A stretch of DNA of 64,000 nucleotides from Rhodoferax sp. (GCF_028689295.1 NZ_JAQTWL010000001.1:1-64000); one strand, 5' to 3'. Shown: positions 1 through 7,919, counted from the stretch's first letter. Made by a program: numbers and translations. The notes: a model not told the origin generated them from the sequence alone.

Positions 1-203
1 ACTTTTTTGACTTCTGCGCCAGCACCGTCCAGCGGCTTCACGTCGGTGATGACGGGCAGGGCAGCTGGGGTTGCGCCGGGCGCAGCCTGGGCCGCTGGTG
101 TCGTGGAGGTTTGGGCATGCGTCAGGCTGGAGAGCAGAGTGATTGCCAGCGCCGTAGCGCAGGCGCAGGACTTGAACATTCGAGCGATGTTGATTTGCAT
201 CAT
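1..203 (-). CDS. Secreted protein, N-terminal fragment (truncated by window edge)
   Basis: Only the first 67 codons are in the window. The sequence starts MMQINIARMFK and continues into a hydrophobic stretch ending near SLTHAQ, a convincing Sec signal peptide with a cleavage site after residue 30 or so. An Ala/Pro-rich linker and the segment LPVITDVKPLDGAGAEVKK follow. An AGGAA ribosome-binding site lies just upstream; its spacing suits the second ATG at 200 better than the first at 203. The visible tail vaguely recalls the entry into an FKBP-type prolyl isomerase domain, but too little is present to name the family. It lies downstream of the ROK kinase on the same strand, with an operator-like palindrome in between. 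Confidence 0.6.
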   Translation of the reverse strand, partial: MMQINIARMFKSCACATALAITLLSSLTHAQTSTTPAAQAAPGATPAALPVITDVKPLDGAGAEVKK

Positions 204-279
204 GGTTCCTAAAAAAGATGCTTTGGGGGGGCAACTGTCAGCAGTGTGCTGTCCATACCAAAGAAATGACCGCCACAAT

Positions 280-295
280 ATGGAAAGGTTTCCAT
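280..295. promoter_or_regulatory. Operator-like inverted repeat, LacI/GalR style
   Basis: ATGGAAA and TTTCCAT are perfect inverted arms around a 2-base GG spacer. The layout resembles LacI/GalR-family operators, which normally have a central CG. It lies about 75 bp upstream of the start of the truncated secreted protein, where a promoter would be expected. A second perfect palindrome, GTCATGGCCATGAC, lies at 320-333 just past the kinase stop codon. The regulator is not in the window. Confidence 0.4.
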
Positions 296-346
296 TTTAT
301 CCTGAAACAGGCATTGGACGTCATGGCCATGACCTCCGTGTTTACC

Positions 347-1354
347 CTATGCCACCAGCGCCAGCGCGCCAAAATCGCCCACGCGCTCGCCCAGGCCGGC
401 ACTGACCAGCTCGCAGCCATCGGTCAGTGCGGGCAACTTGCCATGCACCACGGCGCGCAATCGCGGCAAGAGGTAGTCGCGGTGATGCCAATAAACACTG
501 CCGCCCATGCTGATGCGCTGCAGGTCGAGCGTGACGATCAGGTTGTAGAGCATGCGCCCCATCACCCGGCACAGGTCGTCGATCAGGTCGATGGCCTTGG
601 CATCACCCGCGTAGGCCGCTTTGAAAAGCGCTGCGGCATCGGGGTAACCCAGGGGCTGAAAACGCCGCGCAATGGCGTTGCCGGCCACCAGCCCTTCCAC
701 ATCGCCCACGTTGCCGCAGCCGCACAGGGCGTCCGAGTTATCGCTGACAAACAGGTGCCCGGCGTGGCCGGCATTGCCATTCTTGCCGCGCAGCACCTGG
801 CCATCCACACACAACCCGGTGCCAATGCCGGTGCTCCAGGTCACGTAGGCACAGTTGGCCATCGGCTGGCCGTCAATTTGCAGTGCGCCCCAGCGGCGCT
901 CGGCTTCCAGTGCGCCAATGCCGTCGTTTTCGACCCGCACCTGGGCAAATGTGGCGCGCAAGGGCGCTTCGAGCAGGGCGGTTTGCCAGTCGTTGGGCAG
1001 GCCGCGCGCCTTGCCCGCCAGGCCGCCGCAGATGTTGGGCGCGGCCAGCTCGACCAGGCCCTGCTTGAGCACGAAAGGCCCGCAGGAGGACACGCCCACG
1101 CGCGCTATTGCCGAGCTTTGAACCCCGGCCAGCGCGCAGCTCTGGCCGATCATCCGGATGATCTGCTGCGCCAGCGCATCGTTCTGGCCACGGGTGGCGG
1201 TGGGCTCGGTGAGCTTGCCGCGGCTGCCCCGCGCATCGACGATGTTGACGGCCACCTTGGTGCCGCCAATATCGACACAGGCGACTGGGGCGCGGCCGGC
1301 GGGCAGGCGAAAGCCATCGGTTAAAACGTGGGTTGTCATAGGAGGTGTTTCCAT
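347..1354 (-). CDS. ROK family sugar kinase
   Basis: 335 residues, a normal length for ROK kinases, which phosphorylate glucose, fructose, N-acetylglucosamine or similar sugars with ATP in the cytoplasm. The phosphate-binding loop DIGGTK is at residues 28-33, the catalytic VENDG at 141-145, and a GNAGHAGH sugar/zinc-site motif at 193-200. The structural zinc motif is CGCGNVGDVE at 211-220: two cysteines and the glutamate are present, but the usual third cysteine is Asp218. No DNA-binding N-terminus is present, so this is a kinase and not an NagC/Mlc-type repressor. The substrate cannot be read from sequence. The start is uncertain: ATG at 1354, or ATG at 1339 (MTTHVL), neither with a strong ribosome-binding site. 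Confidence 0.85.
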   Translation of the reverse strand: METPPMTTHVLTDGFRLPAGRAPVACVDIGGTKVAVNIVDARGSRGKLTEPTATRGQNDALAQQIIRMIGQSCALAGVQSSAIARVGVSSCGPFVLKQGLVELAAPNICGGLAGKARGLPNDWQTALLEAPLRATFAQVRVENDGIGALEAERRWGALQIDGQPMANCAYVTWSTGIGTGLCVDGQVLRGKNGNAGHAGHLFVSDNSDALCGCGNVGDVEGLVAGNAIARRFQPLGYPDAAALFKAAYAGDAKAIDLIDDLCRVMGRMLYNLIVTLDLQRISMGGSVYWHHRDYLLPRLRAVVHGKLPALTDGCELVSAGLGERVGDFGALALVA

Positions 1355-1411
1355 AAATGCATCGGTCCGGTACCTGCGCGTGAACCCAATATGCCGACCA
1401 TGGGATGGAGT

Positions 1412-2344
1412 CTATACGGCGGTCGGTGACAGTTTTGCCATCAAACTATTTATTATTTGATTTTTGACGGCTGATGCTTCTTTGTAGTTCTCGTTCAAGT
1501 CCAAGGCCATGGCAAGGCTGATCAATTGATTGACACTGCTGATTCCGGTGGGCTTGAGACTTTGTAAATTCAATTTACTTGCATAGCCCCACCAAAACTC
1601 TGCAATGAAGGGCGAACACCATTGGCTCCACGGCTTTGTTTCTGCAATGAAATGAATAACAATGGAATTTCCACTTGAGACTATATTATTCCAGTCACTC
1701 CGCTTGGTGCGGTTAGGAAATACCTGACGATTCCATTTTGGATCAAGAGCAATTTTTCTCATTTCAGCATATTTATTAATAATGCATTGATCCATCAATG
1801 TTATTTCATTTTCGAATATCGAATAAATATCCCGGCATTTGGCTAGAAAAGCATCCTGCCGAAATCCATCAAGGTTCATCAGCATTACCCCGGAGTTGAT
1901 ATAACAATCCTCCTTTGCTCTTGGTATTTTGCTATTTTCTCCTTTATAAATATCTTCAACTCCCGCAATATAATTCCGCGTGACATCGATTTGATACAAC
2001 GCCGACAAATCTCCCTGCACAAGGGTATCGGAGTCGAGGTAAATTATCTTGTCTTCTTTGACGAGGTCTGGTATCAACAATTTCAAGTAAACCGCTGGAC
2101 TGAAGTGCTCTGTGATTTTCCAGTTGGTAAAATATTCATCACGGACGCCAATCAAAGAAATGTCGATTCCAAATTTTATTTTTATTTGATTGATCGAATT
2201 CATGCCCGCCAATGCGTCTGCTGGAACCAAGCAATAAATTTTTAATGGATGATTGGTGTGAAGAAAAAGTGAAAAAATGGATACTGCCGCATAATCCGCA
2301 TATTTTGCGTCAAAACAATATACGACCGGTATAGGTGATTTCAT
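1412..2344 (-). CDS. Glycosyltransferase family 8 protein (LgtC-like)
   Basis: 310 residues. The N-terminus (VVYCFDAKYADYAAVSIFSL) and the motif IIYLDSDTLVQGDL, with the metal-binding D-S-D triad at residues 104-106, are typical of GT8 retaining galactosyl/glucosyltransferases that use UDP-sugars. The late segment VIHFIAETKPW matches the second metal-ligand His region of the family. Such enzymes usually build lipopolysaccharide outer core or surface glycans at the inner membrane. The gene is visibly richer in A/T than its neighbours, which suggests transfer. It stands alone, with no other surface-sugar genes nearby, between the ROK kinase and the cassette-like region. The acceptor is unknown. 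Confidence 0.82.
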   Translation of the reverse strand: MKSPIPVVYCFDAKYADYAAVSIFSLFLHTNHPLKIYCLVPADALAGMNSINQIKIKFGIDISLIGVRDEYFTNWKITEHFSPAVYLKLLIPDLVKEDKIIYLDSDTLVQGDLSALYQIDVTRNYIAGVEDIYKGENSKIPRAKEDCYINSGVMLMNLDGFRQDAFLAKCRDIYSIFENEITLMDQCIINKYAEMRKIALDPKWNRQVFPNRTKRSDWNNIVSSGNSIVIHFIAETKPWSQWCSPFIAEFWWGYASKLNLQSLKPTGISSVNQLISLAMALDLNENYKEASAVKNQIINSLMAKLSPTAV

Positions 2345-2501
2345 TTTGGATTCAACGAATTGGTAACTGCCAGGGATAGTCTGAATAACATGCTACCACG
2401 CGCGGTAACAAGGCTCGCTTGACCCTACGGTCGAGATTGGGAATGTGCTCATTTGCTCTCGTGATGCGCATTCGCGGGCTAGAAAATGGGATGGTACATA
2501 A

Positions 2502-2574
2502 GCCACCAACGTCTGAATTCAGGGGCGACCGGCAGCTTTATCGCTGGGCGTCCCTTGAAATGATGGGTTAGCGC
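2502..2574 (-). other. attC-like integron recombination site, downstream of the PD-(D/E)XK gene
   Basis: Read on the minus strand, the site begins CGCTAACCCATCATTTCAAG and ends GTTGGTG, degenerate forms of the R-double-prime (RYYYAAC) and R-prime (GTTRRRY) boxes. Inside, the arm at 2518-2527 pairs with 2549-2559 and leaves one unpaired T at 2551, as in the extrahelical bases of attC hairpins. The upstream gene reads straight into the site and stops within it at 2519-2521. It shares the block CCCATCATT and the position of the bulged base with the site at 3095-3161. Assigned by eye; not scored with an attC covariance model. Confidence 0.6.
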
Positions 2575-3088
2575 GTCTTTCGCTCAATTGACGTTCGACG
2601 AGCGGCCAATTGTTCTCAAACCGCAACAAGTCCTCAACCCCATACCGATTGTCCAGAGACTTGTAATTGACAGGCCTCACCCATCCCTTCGGATCCATCC
2701 AACGTGTATAGGAAGCAATGCACGCCTCTTGAATATCAGATTTCTGGCAAATGAAAAACCGATCTGCAGCGCTGGTTTTGCCAAGCACGATACAAATGTA
2801 GATCAAATCTGGATGCTCTATGTTCTTAGGGCCACCATTGACTTGTTTTTTCGTTACTTCATCCATTTCGATATGGAGCCACATATCCGCGCGACTAGGC
2901 CACGTACTTCCACGAGAAGTCTTTACCTGAATCGGAATCGTCTGCAATGTGTCATCGCACACAAGAAGGTCATATTCGGGAACGTTGCCGGTGAAGGTTG
3001 TAGCGATGAATCCCCTGCGTCCGAGCTCTGCGCAGGCAAGGTATTCCCCGATCTGACCCGCGAGCTTATTTGAGAGACCTGTCGCCAT
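2519..3088 (-). CDS. Cassette-borne PD-(D/E)XK nuclease-like protein
   Basis: 189 residues. The N-terminal two thirds look like a compact Holliday-junction-resolvase-type PD-(D/E)XK fold: Glu15 in an IGEYLACAEL helix, Asp40 in EYDLLV, and Gln54-Val-Lys56 in PIQVKTSR, the usual E-D-(E/Q)xK layout. The family covers small DNA endonucleases and related DNA-binding proteins; the target is unknown. The C-terminal tail ANPSFQGTPSDKAAGRP is translated from the attC-like site that overlaps its 3' end, a common sign of integron cassette proteins. The gene starts 7 bp inside the boundary of the preceding attC-like site, so gene plus site make a compact cassette of about 0.6 kb. A role in defence or mobile-element competition is inference only. 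Confidence 0.7.
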   Translation of the reverse strand: MATGLSNKLAGQIGEYLACAELGRRGFIATTFTGNVPEYDLLVCDDTLQTIPIQVKTSRGSTWPSRADMWLHIEMDEVTKKQVNGGPKNIEHPDLIYICIVLGKTSAADRFFICQKSDIQEACIASYTRWMDPKGWVRPVNYKSLDNRYGVEDLLRFENNWPLVERQLSERRANPSFQGTPSDKAAGRP

Positions 3089-3094
3089 TTTGAT

Positions 3095-3161
3095 GCGCTA
3101 ACGTGGAGTTGATCGGCCTACGCGGCTTTTTGCGCAGGTCCGGTGGAATGATGGGCTAGCC
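3095..3161 (-). other. attC-like integron recombination site between two gene units
   Basis: Read on the minus strand, the site runs from GGCTAGCCCATCATTCCA to CACGTTAGCGC. The arm CGGCCTACGC at 3114-3123 pairs with GCGCAGGTCCG at 3132-3142 over nine base pairs, with one mismatch and one bulged T at 3139, around a short loop. The outer ends carry GCTAGC and GTTAGCG as degenerate R boxes. The stop codon of the upstream gene (TAG at 3156-3158) is part of the first box, and the next gene starts just beyond the last box. That is the geometry of a cassette junction. Confidence 0.65.
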
Positions 3162-4016
3162 ATTTTTTGGCGAAATACCTTCAACCACTTCAACGCCCAG
3201 CATGTTTCGCATGGGAATAAGTGACTGAGGGAGCTTTGATTCCAGGACAAGTAATGCTCGTGCGTTTTGTGGCCGTGACTCGGTGACCAATACTGCTTCC
3301 ATGACAGCCCGGTACTTAACGCACTGGAATAGCCCCCTGACAATATCGCCTTCAGCCGATATGGAGGACTTGACCTCCGCGGCTACCCAGACTTTTTTGC
3401 CATTAAATGAGACGTCCAGGCTGTCCCCAGACGGTAACGGAAATTCGGTGGTACCAGTTGGGGTGTTCGCGCCGAGCCCGATGACTTTTGGGTTCCGTGC
3501 GACATACGCCTTGAGAGCCTTGTGATCTTCGCTCTCGCCGCCACCGAAGCCGCCGGTAGCTTTGCTTACGAAAGGCGAGAAATCGGACGTTGTTGATTCA
3601 AGTTCGAGAGCATCGAGAACTTCATGCCATCGGGGGTACGAGAACACATGCTGAAGTTCTGCTTCAACGATTGCTCTCTTCTGTCGAAGCGGAAGCGTTG
3701 CAAAATCTTCTTTCTTCACGAGGAACCAACCGATGCCTTCTCCAGGCAGGCCCGTACTCTTGTTGACAACAAGGCATTGAATCGGTGGCACCTTGGATTT
3801 CCATGCTTTGGAAAGTCGCTCCAGAGACTGCCCGATGCTCCCAAGCACGTAGTTGAGGTTGCGCGGGTTAGGCATTCCCAACTCTTCAGCGAGACTGGAA
3901 TAGAAAACTGGAGCACCGGCCTTCGCTTGGCGGACAAGCAAAGGGAGTGCTGCGCGAGCTCTCACCTGATATGCCTTGTCTCCCGAGATTGGTTCAGAAA
4001 TTGTGGCAGTGCTCAT
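3156..4016 (-). CDS. PD-(D/E)XK nuclease-like protein with an N-terminal helical domain
   Basis: 286 residues from the ATG at 4016, chosen because GAGG stands 5 bases before it; an upstream ATG at 4064 would overlap the previous gene. Residues 20-110 look like a winged-helix-type DNA-binding segment (SLAEELGMPNPRNLNYVLGS). The C-terminal half carries a nuclease-like core: Asp201 in DSLDVSF, Glu214-Val-Lys216 in AAEVKSS, then a conserved-looking GLFQCVKYRAV helix at 228-238, as in restriction-endonuclease-like folds. It follows the trypsin-like protease gene by 19 bp, so the two are probably co-transcribed. Its stop codon lies inside the attC-like site. I do not recognise a named family. The pairing suggests a two-gene effector or defence unit, which is inference. 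Confidence 0.6.
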   Translation of the reverse strand: MSTATISEPISGDKAYQVRARAALPLLVRQAKAGAPVFYSSLAEELGMPNPRNLNYVLGSIGQSLERLSKAWKSKVPPIQCLVVNKSTGLPGEGIGWFLVKKEDFATLPLRQKRAIVEAELQHVFSYPRWHEVLDALELESTTSDFSPFVSKATGGFGGGESEDHKALKAYVARNPKVIGLGANTPTGTTEFPLPSGDSLDVSFNGKKVWVAAEVKSSISAEGDIVRGLFQCVKYRAVMEAVLVTESRPQNARALLVLESKLPQSLIPMRNMLGVEVVEGISPKNG

Positions 4017-4035
4017 GATGGCCTCGAACGTAGTG

Positions 4036-4809
4036 TTAGCAGTCTGCTTTTGTTTGACCATCAATAATCTCGTCGATTAGATGGGGCTTCCACACCACCC
4101 CCAACTGCGCTTCTAAAGATGACGCACCAAGCCGGCCCGAATATATGCCTGCGAACATGTCACCTTCGCCAAACCAATCATCATCTGCAATTTCTGTGGC
4201 CTGCGGATTGTTCTTATAGAACCCACGGTATCGAGAGATCACCGGAGAGCCAGACATGCCTGATCTCGTTGCTGTATCCACGAAATATTGTGGTTCAGAT
4301 GTTCCTGGTTCGGACGCGACGCTCGCCCGCTTCCAAACTGGTAGGCCGTGGGAGTTCATTATTCCCAAAGGGTAACCAAGGACAAACACATCGTGGGAGA
4401 CACGAAGACTCATCTTCTCGAACGGCATGTCATTTAGAACAATTGCTTTGAACTTTTCGCTTGGGGAAACAGGCAATGCTCCAATGTCTATCGCGCTGCC
4501 GGCAGTTGGATGGTGATACCACGCTGGGGTTCCATTTTCGATTAGCGATATGTCAAACCACTCGCGTTTGATGACTGGAGCGTTTAAGCACATGTAACAA
4601 GAGACGGCATCCGGAACCCCCCCATGATTTGCCAACGGCTTTCTGGTTATGGGATCTCTGCCGGAAAAGTTGTGCCAGTTAGAAATCAAGAACAGCCCAC
4701 CATTTCGGCGATAGAAAAAGGCAGTCCCAACAGCAAGTTCAGTAACTCCGAACTTCATCTTGATGAAGACCGGAACCTGTGAGAACGGGTCAGTCGCGAC
4801 GATGGCCAT
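4036..4809 (-). CDS. Trypsin-like (S1 fold) serine protease, cassette-borne
   Basis: 257 residues with no signal peptide, so probably cytoplasmic. The catalytic triad can be placed: His46 in SNWHNFSG, Asp108 in SAIDIGAL, and Ser186 in RSGMSGSPV, the GxSGSP nucleophile motif of trypsin/HtrA-fold peptidases. There is no PDZ domain, unlike DegP/HtrA. It is the first gene of a two-gene unit with the PD-(D/E)XK protein. The leader holds a perfect hairpin (4830-4849) 20 bp before the start codon, and no strong ribosome-binding site is visible. Stand-alone trypsin-like proteases occur in integron cassettes and in several phage-defence modules. The substrate is unknown; cleavage or activation of the partner nuclease is a hypothesis. 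Confidence 0.72.
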   Translation of the reverse strand: MAIVATDPFSQVPVFIKMKFGVTELAVGTAFFYRRNGGLFLISNWHNFSGRDPITRKPLANHGGVPDAVSCYMCLNAPVIKREWFDISLIENGTPAWYHHPTAGSAIDIGALPVSPSEKFKAIVLNDMPFEKMSLRVSHDVFVLGYPLGIMNSHGLPVWKRASVASEPGTSEPQYFVDTATRSGMSGSPVISRYRGFYKNNPQATEIADDDWFGEGDMFAGIYSGRLGASSLEAQLGVVWKPHLIDEIIDGQTKADC

Positions 4810-5318
4810 AGACTGCTAACTCAATATAAGGAGACAGCAACCTGTCTCCCTAACATGGCGCATGTCGCCGTAACACCGGAACAAAAAAACGACTGAAACC
4901 CGCATGGAATATAGGTCTCCGACGGCTTTCGTTCAATGGCAAGGGTCATAACAGTTCCAGAAATGCCAGCACGCGGATTTTTACGTCAACACGGGTGCCG
5001 GGTCAGTTGGGAGCAAATGTTTCGCCTGAACTATAGTCCATTGAGTGGCGCACCTGAATGACTCCCGCTGCAGCCCTTCGCGCGAACCAAGCTGACGATG
5101 TGAGCCAGAAACGTCGCCCGCAGAAATCGGGGACCATGCGCGACCCTCCGCCACAGAATTTGGTCCCCCAGCGTCCCAAAACCCCATTGGTGCGGTGCCT
5201 GAATCCCTGGTGGTCAGGTTTTATGATCAGACGCCGGGTGCCAAAGCGGTTGAAAGCTTTGGCATTGAATCTAAACTCGCACCATCTTTCTGAAACCAAC
5301 TTTTCAAGCTGACGCATC
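4810..5318. other. Gene-free stretch upstream of the cassette-like unit and purC
   Basis: No supportable gene. A perfect 8-bp hairpin, GGAGACAG/CTGTCTCC with loop CAAC, lies at 4830-4849. On the minus strand GTTAGGG occurs at about 4849-4855, the kind of box expected at the upstream boundary of an integron cassette, but no second pairing arm is convincing. Open frames on both strands between 5003 and 5312 have no recognisable domain and no good start, and may be decayed sequence. Confidence 0.45.
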
Positions 5319-6236
5319 ATGACCCAATCCCAGGCAGCCCTGCACACCTCCAACATCACCTCACTGCCGCTGCTGGCGCGCGGCAAGGTGCGCGACAACT
5401 ACGCGGTGGGTGACGACCGCATTCTGATGGTGGCCAGCGACCGCATCAGCGCCTTCGACGTGATCATGGGCCAGCCCATTCCGGGCAAGGGCGTGTTGCT
5501 GACCCAAATGGCGCTGTTCTGGTTTGACAAGTTGGGGCCGAAGGGCCTGAACATCTGCCCGATCCACCTCACCGGCGAGGCGCCCGAGAGCGTGGTCACG
5601 GCCGCCGAAATGCCGCAAGTGGCGGGCCGCTCGATGCTGGTCAAGCGCCTCAAACCCATTCTGGTGGAAGCCGTGGTGCGCGGCTACCTGGCGGGCAGCG
5701 GCTGGAAGGAATACCAGGACAACGGCGCGGTGTGCGGTGTCAAACTGCCCGCCGGTCTGAAAAACGCCAGCAAGTTGCCCGAGCCCATTTACACCCCGGC
5801 GGCCAAGGCTGAAATGGGCGACCACGACGAAAACATCACGTTCGAGAAGACCGTCGAGATGATCGGTGCTGACCTGGCCACGCGCATCCGCGACATCAGC
5901 ATTGCGCTGTACAAGGCGGCCAGCGCCTTTGCAGCCACCAAGGGCATCATCATTGCCGACACCAAGTTCGAGTTCGGCCTGGACCGGGACGGCACCTTGA
6001 TGCTGATGGACGAGGTGCTCACACCCGATTCGTCGCGCTATTGGCCCGCCGAGAGCTACCAGGAGGGCGTCAACCCGCCCAGCTACGACAAGCAGTTTTT
6101 GCGCGACTGGCTGGAAACCGCGCTGGTGGCGGGCAAGCCGTGGAGCAAAAGCCCGCCGGCACCGCACCTGCCGCGTGAGGTGATCGAAAAAACCGCGGCC
6201 AAGTACCAGGAAGCGCTGCACCGCCTGACGACCTGA
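5319..6236 (+). CDS. purC: Phosphoribosylaminoimidazole-succinocarboxamide synthase
   Basis: 305 residues. This cytoplasmic purine-pathway enzyme joins CAIR and aspartate with ATP to give SAICAR. Diagnostic features are [11 protein letters not shown] near the N-terminus, [23 protein letters not shown] in the middle, and the signature [14 protein letters not shown] near residues 228-241. Length and motif order match the longer proteobacterial/yeast-type SAICAR synthases. It is first in a purine cluster that continues with purE and purK after two unrelated genes. Confidence 0.97.
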   Translation: MTQSQAALHTSNITSLPLLARGKVRDNYAVGDDRILMVASDRISAFDVIMGQPIPGKGVLLTQMALFWFDKLGPKGLNICPIHLTGEAPESVVTAAEMPQVAGRSMLVKRLKPILVEAVVRGYLAGSGWKEYQDNGAVCGVKLPAGLKNASKLPEPIYTPAAKAEMGDHDENITFEKTVEMIGADLATRIRDISIALYKAASAFAATKGIIIADTKFEFGLDRDGTLMLMDEVLTPDSSRYWPAESYQEGVNPPSYDKQFLRDWLETALVAGKPWSKSPPAPHLPREVIEKTAAKYQEALHRLTT

Positions 6237-6315
6237 GGTCACAACCCGATATCACCACGGATTTTTCGTGGCGTTTCATAATGGGCCTGTGTTCAACAAC
6301 CCACAGGAGACCGAC

Positions 6316-6897
6316 ATGGCCGCGAAAAAGATTCTGATGATTTGTGGTGACTATTGCGAAGACTACGAAACCATGGTGCCGTTCCAGGCGCTGCTGGCCG
6401 TCGGCCACACGGTGCACGCGGTGTGCCCGGACAAAAAGGCCGGTGACGCCATCAAGACCGCCATCCACGACTTCGAGGGCGCGCAAACCTACAGCGAAAA
6501 GCCGGGTCACAACTTTGCCCTGAATGCCACCTTTGCCGACATCAAGGCGCAGGACTATGACGCGCTGGTGCTGCCCGGTGGTCGCGGCCCGGAGTACCTG
6601 CGCACCTACCCGGCGGTGGTGGCCATGGTGCGGCACTTTTTTGATGCCAACAAACCGGTGGCCGCTATTTGTCATGCTGCGCAATTGCTGGCTGGGGCCG
6701 ATGTGCTCAAGGGCCGCTCCTGCTCAGCTTACCCGGCCTGCCAGGTCGAAGTCGAGCGCGCCGGCGGCACGTATGCCCAGATTCCGATTGACGCGGCGTT
6801 CACTGAAGGCAATCTGGTGAGCGCGCCCGCCTGGCCCGCGCACCCGGCCTGGATTGGGCAATTTCTGGCGCTGCTGGGCACCAAAATCACGCTGTAA
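6316..6897 (+). CDS. DJ-1/PfpI family protein
   Basis: 193 residues from the ATG at 6316, which has a clear AGGAGA ribosome-binding site 5 bases upstream. The fold signature is present: KKILMICGDYCEDYE at the start, the LPGGRGPEYL loop, and the nucleophile elbow AAICHAAQLL, in which Cys is followed by His. Family members act as glyoxalase III/deglycase-like stress proteins or amidotransferase-like hydrolases; the exact reaction cannot be told from sequence. It is cytoplasmic and lies between purC and the convergent thioredoxin/TPR gene. Confidence 0.88.
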   Translation: MAAKKILMICGDYCEDYETMVPFQALLAVGHTVHAVCPDKKAGDAIKTAIHDFEGAQTYSEKPGHNFALNATFADIKAQDYDALVLPGGRGPEYLRTYPAVVAMVRHFFDANKPVAAICHAAQLLAGADVLKGRSCSAYPACQVEVERAGGTYAQIPIDAAFTEGNLVSAPAWPAHPAWIGQFLALLGTKITL

Positions 6898-6925
6898 AGC
6901 ATGTCCACCCGCGTCCGGCGCGGGA

Positions 6926-7882
6926 TCAGTTGAGCATCATGCTCAGCTGACGCCGGTACTGCGACACCAGCGCCGCCTGCGGGTCTTCCTGCACGGTGGT
7001 CTTGCCCAGCACCTCGATGCCGCCTGCGGTTTTGCCGGTGGCCTGCGCCGCCGCCTTGGGCTTGGGCGGGGTCAGCAGTTCCAGAATGGCGACAAAGGTT
7101 TTGCGCGGCGCCTCATCGCCCCACTTTTTGTCACGCATGATGATTTCCAGCAGCTCGTCCATGGCTGCGGTCCACTCGCCCACGGCCATCAGCAGGCGGG
7201 CCTTGGCAAAGCGGGTGTCGAAGTCGCGCTTGTTCAGGGCAATCTTTTCGTCAAACTGCTCAATTGTCCAGCTGGCATGGGGGCCGGTGGCTGCAAATTG
7301 AATCGCATTGAGCCACTGCGACAAGGCTTCAAAGCGCAGCTGGCGCGGAATCTCTGACAGTTTGGGGGCCAGCGTGGCCTCGGCTTCTTCCAGCCCGCCC
7401 TGTTCGATCAACAGTTTGATGTAGTCATAACGGGCGTCGTCGTTGCCGGGGTCGGCGGCCAGCGCGTCGGCCAGCTTGGCCAGCGCCGCCTCGGTGTCGC
7501 CCGCCTGCAGCAGTTCCTGGGCGGCATCGGCCTCGGCTTCTGCCATCAGTTCGCCCTCGCTGGGCAGGTGCTTGTCCAGGAAGGCGCGTACTTGAGTGGC
7601 CGTCTGTGCGCCCATGAAGCCGTCAGCCGGCTTGCCGCCCATCATCAAAATGCAGGTGGGAATGCTGCGGATGCCAAAGGCCTGGGCCAGTTGCTGTTCT
7701 TGGTCCGAGTCGATCTTGACCAGCGTGAAGCGGCCCTGGTAGTCCACTTCGAGCTGTTCCAGAATGGGGCCGAGCGACTTGCACGGGCCGCACCAGGGCG
7801 CCCAGAAGTCGATCAGGATCGGCTGGGTCATGGAGGCGGCAATGACCTCGGTTTCAAAATTTTGGAGGGTGACTTCAATCAT
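6926..7882 (-). CDS. cnoX: Thioredoxin-TPR chaperone (CnoX/YbbN-like)
   Basis: 318 residues: an N-terminal thioredoxin domain (1-110) and a C-terminal helical TPR region (about 115-300). The active site WCGPCK (Cys31, Cys34) is intact, unlike E. coli CnoX, which lacks one cysteine, so this version may retain redox activity. CnoX holds oxidation-damaged proteins and hands them to GroEL/ES or DnaK in the cytoplasm. It is divergent from purE, with 37 bp between start codons, so the two promoters overlap. The family call is firm; the symbol follows the domain layout. Confidence 0.88.
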   Translation of the reverse strand: MIEVTLQNFETEVIAASMTQPILIDFWAPWCGPCKSLGPILEQLEVDYQGRFTLVKIDSDQEQQLAQAFGIRSIPTCILMMGGKPADGFMGAQTATQVRAFLDKHLPSEGELMAEAEADAAQELLQAGDTEAALAKLADALAADPGNDDARYDYIKLLIEQGGLEEAEATLAPKLSEIPRQLRFEALSQWLNAIQFAATGPHASWTIEQFDEKIALNKRDFDTRFAKARLLMAVGEWTAAMDELLEIIMRDKKWGDEAPRKTFVAILELLTPPKPKAAAQATGKTAGGIEVLGKTTVQEDPQAALVSQYRRQLSMMLN

Positions 7883-7919
7883 GTTGTTTACTCGCAGGGG
7901 TCAAACGTAAAATTCGGGC

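Noticed and set aside
4830-4849. Hairpin as a terminator
   Set aside because: The 8-bp stem is perfect, but neither strand has a T-run after it. It lies in the leader of the protease gene instead.
5003-5398. 131-codon minus-strand frame upstream of and overlapping purC
   Set aside because: Its N-terminal part is antisense to purC, and the rest has no recognisable domain or ribosome-binding site.
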